DNA of 64,000 nucleotides from Luteibacter sp. 9135. Its GTDB lineage: Bacteria > Pseudomonadota > Gammaproteobacteria > Xanthomonadales > Rhodanobacteraceae. This document shows, in pieces, positions 44,250-53,576 of this stretch (position 1 is the stretch's first letter; every line of letters starts with the position of its first letter). The notes under the pieces were generated by a model. That model saw only the letters and a list, made by a program, of their open reading frames with translations. It was not told the origin of the DNA and ran no database searches. A program made the position numbers and the translations under genes. Location of the stretch: assembly GCF_000745005.1 (NCBI RefSeq), contig NZ_JQNB01000001.1, forward strand, positions 3,899,501 through 3,963,500, given 5' to 3'.

Positions 44250-45103
44250 CCGCGGTCGTTACCGCCACCGGCCTCACCAAGCGCTTCAAGTCGTCGCTGG
44301 CCCTGGACGGCGCCTCGTTCCAGATCGGTCCGGGGCGCATCGTCGGCCTCATCGGTCCTAACGGCGCCGGCAAGACCACCGCGCTGAAAGCCATCCTCGG
44401 TCTCACCACCTTCGAAGGGCAGCTGGACGTCCTGGGCATGGATCCCCGCCGCGAGCGCGGCAAGCTGATGGAACAGGTGTGCTTTATCGCGGATGTGGCG
44501 GTGCTGCCACGCTGGCTGAAGGTGCGCGACGCCATCGACTTCGTGGCCAACACGCACCCCCGCTTCGATCGCGCCAAATGCGACGCCTTCCTCGCCCGCA
44601 CCAAGCTGCAGCCGGGACAGAAGGTCAAGCAGATGTCCAAGGGCATGATCGTGCAGCTGCACCTCGCCCTGGTCATGTCGATCGACGCGAAGCTGCTGAT
44701 CCTGGACGAGCCCACGCTGGGCCTGGACATCCTCTACCGCAAGCAGTTCTACCAGACCCTGCTGGAAGACTATTTCGACGAGCAGAAAACCATCGTGGTG
44801 ACCACCCACCAGGTGGAGGAGATCGAACACATCCTCACCGACCTGATGTTCATCCGCGACGGCAAGATCGTGCTGGACACCGACATGGACAGCCTGGGCG
44901 AGCGCTTCGCCGAGGTGCTGGTCGGCGCGGAGCACGCGCAGGCCGCCCGGGAACTGGGGCCGCTGGACGAACGCCAGGTGTTCGGCAAGAGCATCTTCCT
45001 CTTCGACAACGTGGATCGAGCGCGGCTGGAACAGCTCGGTGAGGTACGACGTCCGTCGATCGGCGACCTTTTCGTCGCCACCATGAAGGGCACCTACGTA
45101 TGA
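44246..45103 (+). CDS. ABC transporter ATPase of the YtrB type
   Basis: 285 aa. Walker A GPNGAGKTT (residues 37-45), Walker B LLILDEPTLGLD and a VTTHQVEEI histidine loop. In place of the usual LSGGQ signature it has MSKGMIVQLHLAL, a degenerate form also seen in YtrB-like members. It lies between the regulator and the permease, overlapping both by four bases. Without a substrate-binding protein, an exporter or a stress-type function at the membrane is likely; the cargo is unknown, though the small secreted peptides upstream are candidates for a related role. Confidence 0.9.
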   Translation: MTAVVTATGLTKRFKSSLALDGASFQIGPGRIVGLIGPNGAGKTTALKAILGLTTFEGQLDVLGMDPRRERGKLMEQVCFIADVAVLPRWLKVRDAIDFVANTHPRFDRAKCDAFLARTKLQPGQKVKQMSKGMIVQLHLALVMSIDAKLLILDEPTLGLDILYRKQFYQTLLEDYFDEQKTIVVTTHQVEEIEHILTDLMFIRDGKIVLDTDMDSLGERFAEVLVGAEHAQAARELGPLDERQVFGKSIFLFDNVDRARLEQLGEVRRPSIGDLFVATMKGTYV

Positions 45104-46062
45104 AAACCTTCTATTGGCTGGTCAAGCGCGAGTTCTGGGAACACAAGGGCGGGTTCTTCTGGGCCCCGGTGATCTCCGGCATCGTCTTCCTCGCGATCAA
45201 CCTCATGGGCATCGCGGTCGGCGAGATGTTCGGCAACAACGGCCGCATGGGCGGCTTCCACTTCGACGACATGCACTTGCAGGGCGGCATGAGCCTCGAG
45301 GATCTGCGCAACGCCGGCGCCGCCATCGACATCATGCTCTACGCCGTTGCCGGCATCATCCTGGCGGTGGCCGCCATCGTCATCTTCTTCTACTGCCTGG
45401 GCGCGCTGTACGACGATCGTCGCGATCGCAGCATCCTGTTCTGGAAGTCGCTGCCGGTGTCGGACACCTCCACCGTGCTGTCCAAGGTAGCCAGTGCCGC
45501 GGTGCTCGCCCCGGTGATAGCGATCGTGGTCGGTGTCATCGTCGGCTTGTGCCTCGCCCTGGTGGTGGCCATCGTCGGCCAGGTGCACGGCCTGAGCGTC
45601 TGGCGGCTGCTGATGGAAGCGCATCCGGTGGGCGTGGTGCTGAAGATGGTGCTGCTGATCCCGCTTTACGCCATCTGGGCCCTGCCCACCATCGGCTGGC
45701 TGCTGCTCTGCTCCGCCTGGGCCCGCAGCAAACCGTTCCTCTGGGCGATCGCCCTGCCCCTCGGCGCCGGCGTCATCGTGTCGTGGTTCAACCTGATGGG
45801 TGCCGCCGGCATGGAAAGCGGCTGGTTCTGGAAGAACATCGTGGGACGCCTGCTGGGCAGCCTGGCCCCGGGTGGCTGGGTCACCAAGTCCTCTACGCTG
45901 GTGGTCACCGGCCACGACAACCCGGCGGCCCTGCTCAACAGCATGGACCTGACCTACCACTACAGCGCCCTGGCCAACCCGTCCGCCTGGATCGGTGCGA
46001 TCGCCGGTGTAGTGATGATCGCCGGCGCTATCTGGTTCCGCCGCTGGCGCGACGACAGCTGA
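45100..46062 (+). CDS. ABC transporter membrane subunit
   Basis: 320 aa with about six transmembrane segments: FFWAPVISGIVFLAINLMGI, DIMLYAVAGIILAVAAIVIF, VLAPVIAIVVGVIVGLCLAL, VLKMVLLIPLYAIWALPTI, FLWAIALPLGAGVIVSWF and PSAWIGAIAGVVMIAGAIWF. It begins MKTFYWLVKREFWEHKGGFF, a start found in ABC-2-like permeases of this operon type. It overlaps the ATPase end by four bases and is the last gene before a terminator. It probably dimerises with the ATPase. Confidence 0.88.
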   Translation: MKTFYWLVKREFWEHKGGFFWAPVISGIVFLAINLMGIAVGEMFGNNGRMGGFHFDDMHLQGGMSLEDLRNAGAAIDIMLYAVAGIILAVAAIVIFFYCLGALYDDRRDRSILFWKSLPVSDTSTVLSKVASAAVLAPVIAIVVGVIVGLCLALVVAIVGQVHGLSVWRLLMEAHPVGVVLKMVLLIPLYAIWALPTIGWLLLCSAWARSKPFLWAIALPLGAGVIVSWFNLMGAAGMESGWFWKNIVGRLLGSLAPGGWVTKSSTLVVTGHDNPAALLNSMDLTYHYSALANPSAWIGAIAGVVMIAGAIWFRRWRDDS

Positions 46063-46073
46063 GCACGAACGAC

Positions 46074-46134
46074 AACGGCCCCCACGGGGGCCGTTCATTG
46101 CACAACGACAACGGCCCGCAAGGGCCGTTTTTTT
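46074..46134 (+). terminator. Double Rho-independent terminator after the ABC operon
   Basis: Two hairpins: AACGGCCCCC/GGGGGCCGTT (46074-46095), then ACGGCCC-GCAA-GGGCCGT (46111-46128) followed by seven T. The second is a strong terminator; the first may support it. Confidence 0.9.
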
Positions 46135-46140
46135 GTATGG

Positions 46141-46353
46141 TGTAGGAGCCCACGATGTGGGCGAACCCTCAACGTAGCTACAGCGAAAGACGCCGCCCGC
46201 CTGTACAGGCAAGCGTTTTTAGACTCGCCTAAGGCGGCTTTAAGGCGCTTTAAAAGCCGCTTCGTTCAACACGAAAACGCTGGCACGGATGCGGCGCATG
46301 GCTTCATTCGCTGCACGTAGGCTGAGGGTTCGCCCACATCGTGGGCTCCTACA
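46141..46353. mobile_element. REPIN-like 213-bp inverted-repeat element
   Basis: Both ends begin TGTAGGAGCCCACGATGTGG, then GCGAACCCTCA, in opposite orientation, with partial similarity continuing inward (left ACGTAGCTACAGCGAA; right, reverse complement, GCCTACGTGCAGCGAA). The interior has AAGGCGGCTTTAAGGCGCTT-like hairpins. No gene inside. GTAGGAGC heads are those of REP elements moved by RAYT transposases; none is seen in this window. Confidence 0.75.
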
Positions 46354-46388
46354 CGAAGGGCATGTTGGTCGCACGAGGGGCGAGGCGG

Positions 46389-47570
46389 TTACACGAAGAG
46401 CATCGTCGGTGGGGGGTGCATCAGGAAATGCTGGTGCGAGATGTTCCAGGCGTATGCGCCGGCCAGCGTGAATACCAGCCAGTCACCGGGGGCCAGCGAC
46501 TCCAGGCGCTGGTCGCGGGCCAGCACGTCCTTGGGCGTGCACAGCTGGCCGACAAGGGTGACTTCCTCGTCGGCAACCACGGGCGCACCGCCGCGTCGCA
46601 CCGTCACGAACGGATGGTCGTGTCCCTGCGCCGCGGGCGTGCGGAAGTGATGCGTGCCGCCGCGTGCGATGGCGAACCAGCGGCCGTGGTTGCGCTTGAT
46701 ATCCAGCACTTCCATCGCGTAGAACCCACATGCCACGCTGACATAGCGCCCCGGCTCGAACCGCAGTGTCATCACCGGATACCGCGCAAGACGCTCGTCC
46801 AGGCCGGCGCAGAAGCGCGCCCAGTCGAACGAACGCGACGGTTCCGCATAGTCCACGCCGAAGCCACCGCCGACGTTGACCACCGTCGTTTCCACGCCGT
46901 AGGCCTGCCTCCATCGCGCCACCGCGGCGAGGCAGGCATCCACCAGCGCCAGATGCGTATCGACATCGGGCTGGTGGGACATCAGGTGGAAGTGGAAGCC
47001 CTGCAACGCCAGCCACGGCGATGCCCGCAGGCACGCCAACGCATCGGGCAATGCGTCCTCGTCCAGCCCGAACGGCGACGGCCGGCCGCCCATCATCAAA
47101 CGCGTGCTGCCCAGCGCGGGCAGTGCGATATTCATGCGCAGGAAGACCGGCACGCGGCGCCCCGCCCGCTCGGCGATCGCCGCGAGCCGGGTCAGCTCGC
47201 CCACACTCTCCACGTGGATGGCGCAGTCGGGCAGCGAGACGGCCAGCGCCAGTTCGTCGTCCAGCTTGCCCGGTCCGCCGAACAGCAAACGACTGCCGGG
47301 CTCGTGCTCGTGCAGCCAGCGCAGTTCGCCGCCGGAGGCTGCCTCGAAGCCATGGACGATGGGGCGCAACGTCCGCAACACCGGCGGCTCGGCATTGGCC
47401 TTCGCGGCGTAGAACACTTCGCAACGCGCCGGCAACAGCGACACCATCCATTCGGCATGCCGACGCAACGCATCCAGGTCGTACACGTAGGCACACACCG
47501 GCTGGTCCGTGCCCGCACGCCAGCGATGCAGGGCCTCAATGGCACGGGTGGCATCGGGCCCCAGGCTCAT
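46389..47570 (-). CDS. pvsE: PvsE-like PLP-dependent decarboxylase of the vibrioferrin-type siderophore operon
   Basis: 393 aa. Fold type III PLP-dependent decarboxylase (diaminopimelate/ornithine decarboxylase superfamily): the PLP lysine is Lys57 in VFYAAKANAEPPVL, with GGELRWLHEHEPGS, a glycine-rich NVGGGFGVDY for the phosphate, and FEPGRYVSV near the C-terminus. In vibrioferrin synthesis PvsE removes the carboxylate of the serine-derived part to give the ethanolamine unit. ATG at 47570 overlaps the pvsD stop by four bases (ATGA). The longer reading to 47882 lies in pvsD and is rejected. Last gene of the siderophore operon. Confidence 0.85.
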   Translation of the reverse strand: MSLGPDATRAIEALHRWRAGTDQPVCAYVYDLDALRRHAEWMVSLLPARCEVFYAAKANAEPPVLRTLRPIVHGFEAASGGELRWLHEHEPGSRLLFGGPGKLDDELALAVSLPDCAIHVESVGELTRLAAIAERAGRRVPVFLRMNIALPALGSTRLMMGGRPSPFGLDEDALPDALACLRASPWLALQGFHFHLMSHQPDVDTHLALVDACLAAVARWRQAYGVETTVVNVGGGFGVDYAEPSRSFDWARFCAGLDERLARYPVMTLRFEPGRYVSVACGFYAMEVLDIKRNHGRWFAIARGGTHHFRTPAAQGHDHPFVTVRRGGAPVVADEEVTLVGQLCTPKDVLARDQRLESLAPGDWLVFTLAGAYAWNISHQHFLMHPPPTMLFV

Positions 47571-49345
47571 GCCGCAGCCCGCGGGATCGCCCGGTCGACG
47601 AGCGGGCTGGGCAGCGCGGTGTAATCCGACTCGCGATCCGCGCGGCGGAACAGGCGGGTACGCAGGTTGTTCTTGCTCGGCAGATCGGCACCGTCGACCA
47701 GCGCGTCCAGCAACGACTCCGCGCCGAAACGCTGCCCCCAGCGTCGGGCGATACCGCCGACCACCTGCCACAGGCGTTGCTCCAGTTGATCGAACGCGGC
47801 ACCGGCACCCGCGCCGGACGCAATATGGAAGATAGCCTCGCCGAGGTTGTTGATGAGCGCGCAATAGGCCACGCGCTTCCAACCCAGGTCACGCGGATAG
47901 AGCAGCGAATCGCGGGCACGCGGCGACATGTCCGCCAGGCGCGGCCCGGCCCAGGCATCGTTGCTGAGCTTGGTGCCTTCCAGGTCACGCACCCAGACGC
48001 GCGTGGGCAGGCCATTCTCGAAACCGAGCACCGTGTTCTGCAGGTGGGGTTCGAGCACCACGCCGTGTTCGAAGAACGCCAGCCACACACCATCCAGCAG
48101 CAGCGCGGCATAGCTGTCGAACCAGCGCTCGGCGGCCGCGGTGTAGTGCAGGCCAGCGCGTTCGGCATGCTCGCGCACCATGGCTTCGCACGGCCGTTCT
48201 CCGTGACGGTCGGTGGCGAACAGCGCACCCGCCACGGCCGGGCGATACCGCGTGCGCGTGGCGCCGTCCAGCGTGTCGCGGTAGAGCATGCCGAAGCTCT
48301 CGGTGAGTTCACGCACGGCGTCGGCATCCTCGCTGGCCGTACCGAAATCCAGCGTCGTGGCGGCGGGTTCGGTGAGGACATCGAAACCGCGCACGCGTCG
48401 GCGCACATCCGCCCATACCGGCGCCAGCAGCCGCGTCAGCGCCACCGCGCTCTCCAGCTCGTACCACGCGTTCTTGCGCACGCAGTTGGTCAGGCGGACA
48501 TGGATGGACAGCTTGAGGAAGTAGTCGAGGTCCGCGTGGTACATCGTGCGCACCGACGAAGTCGGGCCCAACGCCAGACCACGCTCGCCCACCGGCTCGA
48601 TCAGCCCCTGCGCGCGTGCGGCCTGGAACGCCGGGTTGGCGAGCACCCGCTCCACCTCCCAGGGATGGCAGGGATACAGCGCCTCGCCGCCCGCGGCGCG
48701 AAGCAGCGTCGCATCCACGTCGATTCCGTAGCGCTTGCGCAGGCCCGCATCGACACGGAACCAGTACAACGGAAACCGCGTGCCTGCCTCGGGCGAACAG
48801 GCCAGCACGTCCTCGACGGGTACGCCTTCGCGGCTTTTCGGGGTCGGGTGCATGGCATGGCCCCAGATCATGGCCTGCTCGGCATCCAGCAGGCTGTCGC
48901 CGCTGGCCACCTTGTCCAGCCCGCGGGCCAGCAGGCGCCGCGTGATGTCTACGCTGTTGACGCTCTGCGCCAGCAGTTCGGCGTTGAAGCCGACCGCGGG
49001 TGCCACGCGCTCGAGCAGGAAGTGCACCAGGCCGGTGGCATCCGCGCAGCGCCAGGGCTCACCGGGACGCTTGAGGTACGGGGCGGAGATGTAGTCGCAA
49101 CGACCGAGCCGGCTCATGCGACCCGTACGCACGGCGATGGCGTAACCGGCTTCGGGAAAGCGGATGCGCAGGCCTGTGCCACCGGCGTGGCCGAGCGCCA
49201 CGGGATCGTCTGCATGGGACGTATCGATATCCACCTCGCCGGCGGGCAAGGCGAACTCACGCAGGTAGCAATTGAGCCAGCACGCGATGGCCTGGGACTG
49301 GGCCAGCGCGTCGTACCACTGATCACGCATGACGTGGGGGGACAT
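47567..49345 (-). CDS. pvsD: PvsD-like NRPS-independent siderophore (NIS) synthetase
   Basis: 592 aa of the IucA/IucC family. N-terminal part with LNCYLREFALPAGEVDI and TGLRIRFPEAGY; the central ATP-binding region holds KSREGVPVEDVLACSPEAG and ALYPCHPWEVERV; the C-terminal domain holds ERWFDSYAALLLDGVWLAFF and GVVLEPHLQNTVLGFENGLP. Such enzymes adenylate a carboxylate, usually of citrate, and couple it to an amine or alcohol. ATG at 49345 with GGAG upstream overlaps pvsC by 23 bases. In the vibrioferrin model this enzyme joins citrate to serine. Confidence 0.9.
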   Translation of the reverse strand: MSPHVMRDQWYDALAQSQAIACWLNCYLREFALPAGEVDIDTSHADDPVALGHAGGTGLRIRFPEAGYAIAVRTGRMSRLGRCDYISAPYLKRPGEPWRCADATGLVHFLLERVAPAVGFNAELLAQSVNSVDITRRLLARGLDKVASGDSLLDAEQAMIWGHAMHPTPKSREGVPVEDVLACSPEAGTRFPLYWFRVDAGLRKRYGIDVDATLLRAAGGEALYPCHPWEVERVLANPAFQAARAQGLIEPVGERGLALGPTSSVRTMYHADLDYFLKLSIHVRLTNCVRKNAWYELESAVALTRLLAPVWADVRRRVRGFDVLTEPAATTLDFGTASEDADAVRELTESFGMLYRDTLDGATRTRYRPAVAGALFATDRHGERPCEAMVREHAERAGLHYTAAAERWFDSYAALLLDGVWLAFFEHGVVLEPHLQNTVLGFENGLPTRVWVRDLEGTKLSNDAWAGPRLADMSPRARDSLLYPRDLGWKRVAYCALINNLGEAIFHIASGAGAGAAFDQLEQRLWQVVGGIARRWGQRFGAESLLDALVDGADLPSKNNLRTRLFRRADRESDYTALPSPLVDRAIPRAAA

Positions 49346-50531
49346 GGACGTTTCTCCGTGTGGCGGGAAGATAGACGGCGACGGCGAGCAAACAGGCCAT
49401 GCCGGCGGTGATCGCGGCGGCCACGAAGGGCATCGCCAGGCCGTAGCGCGCCACCAGCGAGCCGGCGACCACGCCACCCAACGCACCGGCCCACTTGCCG
49501 GTGGCGTCGAAGCGGCCGAACAACGTGCCCGCGCCCCGCTCGTGCGACTGCGCCGCCATGGCACGGTTCAACCCGACGAAGGAAAGCAGCATGCCGGCGC
49601 CGTAGGCCAGGCGCATGACCGGCAGCCAGGTGTCCACGGTGAGCACGGCATGCCCGACGCACGCCAGCGCGAGCACGGCCAGCCCCGCCAGCAGGGTCAA
49701 CGGCGAGGTGCCCATCCGCCGCAGCCAGGGCATGGCGACCAGGTAGACCAGGTGCGGCAGGCTGTAGAACCAGCCCGCCACGCCATCGTCGCGTACGCCG
49801 AGGTGCTCGCTGTACGGCAGGAAATACGGGAACGTGACCACCATCGCGAAGCAGAACAGGAACTGGATGGCGAGCAGGCCCGCGAGGACCGATGTGGGCG
49901 ACACGTCCCCGGCGTGATGCATCGGAGTGGTGGCTGGCACGGGCGACGTAGACGAAGCGGCCTTCGTGGATGCCACCACGCGTGGCACATCGCGCGGCAG
50001 GCGCGAAGTGACCAGCAGCGCGAGGCACGGCAGCACGGCCAGGTAACCGTACAGCTCGTGGGTCAGCCCCGTGCGCGTGGCCAGGCCGAGCAGGATCGGC
50101 GCGGTTACCATCGCCAGCCGCGCGGAATACTGCGTCCAGTCCAGCGCGCGCGATAGCGCGCCGGCTTTCGACTGCGTGGCCAGATAGGCGTTGGCCGCGG
50201 CCAGCGAGCCACCGAAGGTGCCCTGGATAATCAGCGCCGCGACGAACACCGGAAGGTTGGGCGCGAAGCCGGCGATGAGGAAACCGACGGCCAGGCCCGC
50301 CTGCGCGCGCAGCAGGGACAGCCGGCGGCCATGCCGGTCCGCCCAACGCCCCCACGCCGTGGCAGTCAGCGCGGTGCAGACCGTGGGCAGGACGTACAGC
50401 GTGCCCACCAGCCACGTAGGTGCTCCGGGAGCCAGCACACCCAGCACCCGCGGCATGAACAACGGCATGCCCAGCGCCGTGAACGCCGCGAGATAGTGCG
50501 CGAACAGCACCGGCCCGAGGATGCGCATCAA
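49323..50531 (-). CDS. pvsC: PvsC-like MFS exporter for the siderophore
   Basis: 402 aa with about twelve hydrophobic segments (for example VLFAHYLAAFTALGMPLFMP, LTLLAGLAVLALACVGHAVL, ALGGVVAGSLVARYGLAMPF). The MFS loop motif is seen in GRWADRHGRRLSLLRAQAG. Position inside the pvs gene order and overlap of four bases with pvsB and 23 with pvsD mark it as the exporter that releases finished siderophore across the inner membrane. Confidence 0.88.
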   Translation of the reverse strand: MMRILGPVLFAHYLAAFTALGMPLFMPRVLGVLAPGAPTWLVGTLYVLPTVCTALTATAWGRWADRHGRRLSLLRAQAGLAVGFLIAGFAPNLPVFVAALIIQGTFGGSLAAANAYLATQSKAGALSRALDWTQYSARLAMVTAPILLGLATRTGLTHELYGYLAVLPCLALLVTSRLPRDVPRVVASTKAASSTSPVPATTPMHHAGDVSPTSVLAGLLAIQFLFCFAMVVTFPYFLPYSEHLGVRDDGVAGWFYSLPHLVYLVAMPWLRRMGTSPLTLLAGLAVLALACVGHAVLTVDTWLPVMRLAYGAGMLLSFVGLNRAMAAQSHERGAGTLFGRFDATGKWAGALGGVVAGSLVARYGLAMPFVAAAITAGMACLLAVAVYLPATRRNVHVPPRHA

Positions 50532-52342
50532 CCCGCTCCCTGCGCGACGAACGCACCGGCAGGCCTGTCGTCACGCGTATCCCGCATGAAGTTGGGCCCG
50601 CTCTCGCCGTAGAACTTGTTGATGTCCGCCGCACCGCTGGCCGCCTTGCTGAGCAGGCTGCCCGCGCTGAGCAGGTACTTCACCGGCAGGCGCGGCGCAT
50701 CGAGCAGGCGGCGGGCCGGCGCGGTGTCGACGCCCTCGGCCGAGAGCACGCCCAGCGTGTGCTCCAGTGCGTCGCGCAGCACCGCATACATCGCATCGCG
50801 AAGATCGGCGCGCTGTTCCGCCAGCCCTTCGATCACCGCGACCAGACACAGTTGCAACGTAATCGTGCAGAACATCCGTGCGAGCGCCGCATCGTCGTCC
50901 ACGGCAATGCGGGCATCGCGCAGATGTCCATACGGCTCCAGATCACCCAGCGTGCCGCGCAGGCGGGGCAGCAGGACGCGCGCGGCATCGTTGTCCTTCA
51001 TCAGCAGGCGCAGCGGATGGCCCGCTTCGTGGATCAGCACGGCGTTTTGCTGGTTGGACTCCAGCGCGATGCCGTGCACCAGCCACAGGCGCAGGTGCAC
51101 GTCGCAGAGCAAGCCGGCGTACGCCGTCCACCAGGCCAGGACATCACCGCCGTACCAGCGGTCCGCCACGTGCATCGCCATGGCGCGACCATCGGGCAGC
51201 GTGGCGCACAGCGCCGCGACGGGGACGAGGGTGGCGTCGTCCAGGCTGGGGTAACGGCGCACCAGCCAGGACAGATGACGCGCTTCGTCCACATGGCCGC
51301 CGTGCGATTCGTCCACGTGCACGTAGCGGTCGCGCAGCGCGCCATCCAGCTCGGCCACGCGGCGCAGCACCCGCGCGAACCAGTGCCCGTCGTACAACGT
51401 GGACGGCTTGATGAGACGCAGGTTGAGCGCCCCCAGCGTCCGCATCAGCAAGGGCAGTTTGAGGTGCTCGCGCGGATGATCGACTGGCACCACGGTGCGT
51501 ACGGACAGTGTCGGCCGCACGGTCAACCACGCGTGCGGTGCGCGATGAGACCCTTGCGGCAAGGCCAGTCCCTCGGCCTCGCCGCCCTCGCCCATACGCG
51601 ACCAGGTGAGCGGATGGACCGGCAGCAGTGCGTGTGTGGCGTCCAGCGAGGAGGGCAGGCCCACGTCCGCCATGGACGGCCAGAAAGCCGGCGGGGGCGT
51701 GGTCACCGTCACGCAGGGGGCCGGCACGGCCAGCCAGCGCAGGGCGAACGACGGATCGTATTCCGGCGCGTAACGGCGCAGGTCGTCACCGCCGAAGCCG
51801 GACTTGGCCCGGGCGGTGGGATAGAACGGATGATCGCGGAAGCTAGCCAGGCGATCGCAGGCCAGCAGGCGCTGGTCCCACGTCGGGTGGTCCAGTGCGT
51901 GGGCCAGCATCGCGGCATCGCGATCGAACGCCTCGCGCGCCAGGCCGCGATGGGCGATGGCACAGGCCGCCTCGTCGGCATACGCACGGTGCAGCGCCAC
52001 GGTTTGCTCGTCCAGCCCGTCTGACAGATGGGCTAGCCAGCAGGCCGCCCCACCCTCTTCCACCACGCCCGTGCCGTCCTCGCGCAACCAGCGCGACGCC
52101 TCGGCGCGCACATCCTGCATCGCGTCGCACGGTGCCGCCGGCAACCAGATCACGCCGGCCGGCAGATGCTCGATCCGCCACCACCCCTGGGGCGGCGTGC
52201 CGCTCCAGTGCGAGCGGACGGCTGCGGATGGTTGCGCAAACGCGCCGCGACCGGCGATGCCGCGCACGTCCTCGCGCAGGCAGGTATCGATGATCCGGCG
52301 CACGATGTACGCCTCGTCCGTCATGTCCGCAAGGCCGCTCAT
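50528..52342 (-). CDS. pvsB: PvsB-like NIS synthetase
   Basis: 604 aa, second IucA/IucC-type enzyme of the operon. MSGLADMTDEAYIVRRIIDT at the N-terminus, ATHALLPVHPLTWSRMGEGG in the nucleotide-binding region, and GIALESNQQNAVLIHEAGHP with LRLLMKDNDAARVLLPRL in the C-terminal domain. It overlaps the pvsA stop by four bases. In the Vibrio pathway PvsB makes the remaining amide between citryl part and the alanine/oxoglutarate half. It is divergent in sequence from PvsD here, as expected for different substrates. Confidence 0.9.
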   Translation of the reverse strand: MSGLADMTDEAYIVRRIIDTCLREDVRGIAGRGAFAQPSAAVRSHWSGTPPQGWWRIEHLPAGVIWLPAAPCDAMQDVRAEASRWLREDGTGVVEEGGAACWLAHLSDGLDEQTVALHRAYADEAACAIAHRGLAREAFDRDAAMLAHALDHPTWDQRLLACDRLASFRDHPFYPTARAKSGFGGDDLRRYAPEYDPSFALRWLAVPAPCVTVTTPPPAFWPSMADVGLPSSLDATHALLPVHPLTWSRMGEGGEAEGLALPQGSHRAPHAWLTVRPTLSVRTVVPVDHPREHLKLPLLMRTLGALNLRLIKPSTLYDGHWFARVLRRVAELDGALRDRYVHVDESHGGHVDEARHLSWLVRRYPSLDDATLVPVAALCATLPDGRAMAMHVADRWYGGDVLAWWTAYAGLLCDVHLRLWLVHGIALESNQQNAVLIHEAGHPLRLLMKDNDAARVLLPRLRGTLGDLEPYGHLRDARIAVDDDAALARMFCTITLQLCLVAVIEGLAEQRADLRDAMYAVLRDALEHTLGVLSAEGVDTAPARRLLDAPRLPVKYLLSAGSLLSKAASGAADINKFYGESGPNFMRDTRDDRPAGAFVAQGAG

Positions 52343-53550
52343 CCGTGCGACTCCACCGGAGCGATGTGCCAGCGCAAGCCGGACTCGATACGCGACAAGG
52401 CGCGGGCCAGGTCGTCGTCGTTGTCGGCCACCAGGCTCAGCGCGCCCAGGTAATCCTTGTTGGAACGGGTGAGGCGGATCTCGTCGCCGGTCTTGCGCAG
52501 GGCGCGGAATACCCCGTGCGCACCGTCGCCGGCTTCCTCGCGATCGGTCGGCGAGGCGGACAGCGTGCCTTCCTCCGTGGCCACGTAATAGCGCACCATC
52601 GCGCGGCGCTCGCTGGGCACGGCATCTTCCAGCGGATGACCCAGGTGCAGGCGCAGTATCCGCTCGAACCAGCCGTCCGGCTGCAACGCATCGAGCATGA
52701 ACTCCCGGCCGTCGCCGATGCTGCGGTAGTTGATCTCGATCAGCACGGGACCCTTCGGCGTGGCGACGAACTCGCTGTGGCACACCCCGAAGCCGACGCC
52801 GAAGGCGATCACCTGCGCCAGCGCCTGCTCGCGGCAGGCCACGCCATGCGGCCCGTTCCAGTGCGCTTCGCGCTCGATGAAATCCGGCGGCGGCGACAAC
52901 GTGACGTCGAAGCCACCGATGGCCTGCACGCGATGCCCGTCGCCCAGGGTCTCCAGCGTGAACAGCGGGCCCTCGATGAAGGCTTCCAGCAACACCGCAC
53001 GCTCCGGCCCCTGGCGGCGGAACGCGTCCAGGTATGCCAGCAAATCCTCGGCAGAGGCACACAGGCGGACGTCCAGGCTGGCCACCCCTTCGCGTGGCTT
53101 CGCGATCACCGGATACGGCGTGTCCGCCGGTGGTTGTTCGCCCGGCGCCAGCATGTGGAACCAGGGACACGGTAGGCCGCGCTCGCGCAACCGTTCGCGC
53201 ATGGCGGCCTTGTTCTTCGCCGCGTAGCACACGCGCCAGTCCTTGCACGGCACGCCGAACTCCGCCGCCACCAGCGCGGTGGCGGTCTGCAGGTGATCGC
53301 TGTTGGAGAACACCGCCGCCGGCCGGATACCTTCATTGCGCAACGCGTCGATCACGGCCAGCGGATTGAAGACGTCGCAGGCGACGACGTCCACGGGCAT
53401 GTCGGTGGCGCTCAGGCGCTCGAGATGGTCCAGCCGCCGGTCCGTGGCGATGACCACGCGCAGGCCGAGGCGATGCGCGGCGGGGAGGAAGCCGTCGAGG
53501 ACGGCGGGATGCGCGATGTGCGCGAGGATGACGAGGGGGGAGGACACCAT
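52339..53550 (-). CDS. pvsA: PvsA-like ATP-grasp ligase
   Basis: 403 aa. The ATP-grasp pattern is present: VIAKPREGVASLDVRLCAS, VLLEAFIEGPLFTLETLGDG and the metal-binding VLIEINYRSIGDGREF. In vibrioferrin synthesis PvsA is the ATP-grasp enzyme thought to join alanine with 2-oxoglutarate. AAGGAA lies upstream of the ATG at 53550; the frame stays open to 53757 but that part overlaps the receptor gene. It is the first of five coupled biosynthesis genes and starts 26 bases downstream of the receptor. Confidence 0.9.
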   Translation of the reverse strand: MVSSPLVILAHIAHPAVLDGFLPAAHRLGLRVVIATDRRLDHLERLSATDMPVDVVACDVFNPLAVIDALRNEGIRPAAVFSNSDHLQTATALVAAEFGVPCKDWRVCYAAKNKAAMRERLRERGLPCPWFHMLAPGEQPPADTPYPVIAKPREGVASLDVRLCASAEDLLAYLDAFRRQGPERAVLLEAFIEGPLFTLETLGDGHRVQAIGGFDVTLSPPPDFIEREAHWNGPHGVACREQALAQVIAFGVGFGVCHSEFVATPKGPVLIEINYRSIGDGREFMLDALQPDGWFERILRLHLGHPLEDAVPSERRAMVRYYVATEEGTLSASPTDREEAGDGAHGVFRALRKTGDEIRLTRSNKDYLGALSLVADNDDDLARALSRIESGLRWHIAPVESHG

Positions 53551-53576
53551 GGGGGAGTTCCTTGCAACGTGGAGCG

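Noticed and set aside
47021..49411. 796-aa plus-strand frame opposite pvsD and pvsE
   Set aside because: Antisense shadow; both genes on the other strand are recognisable.
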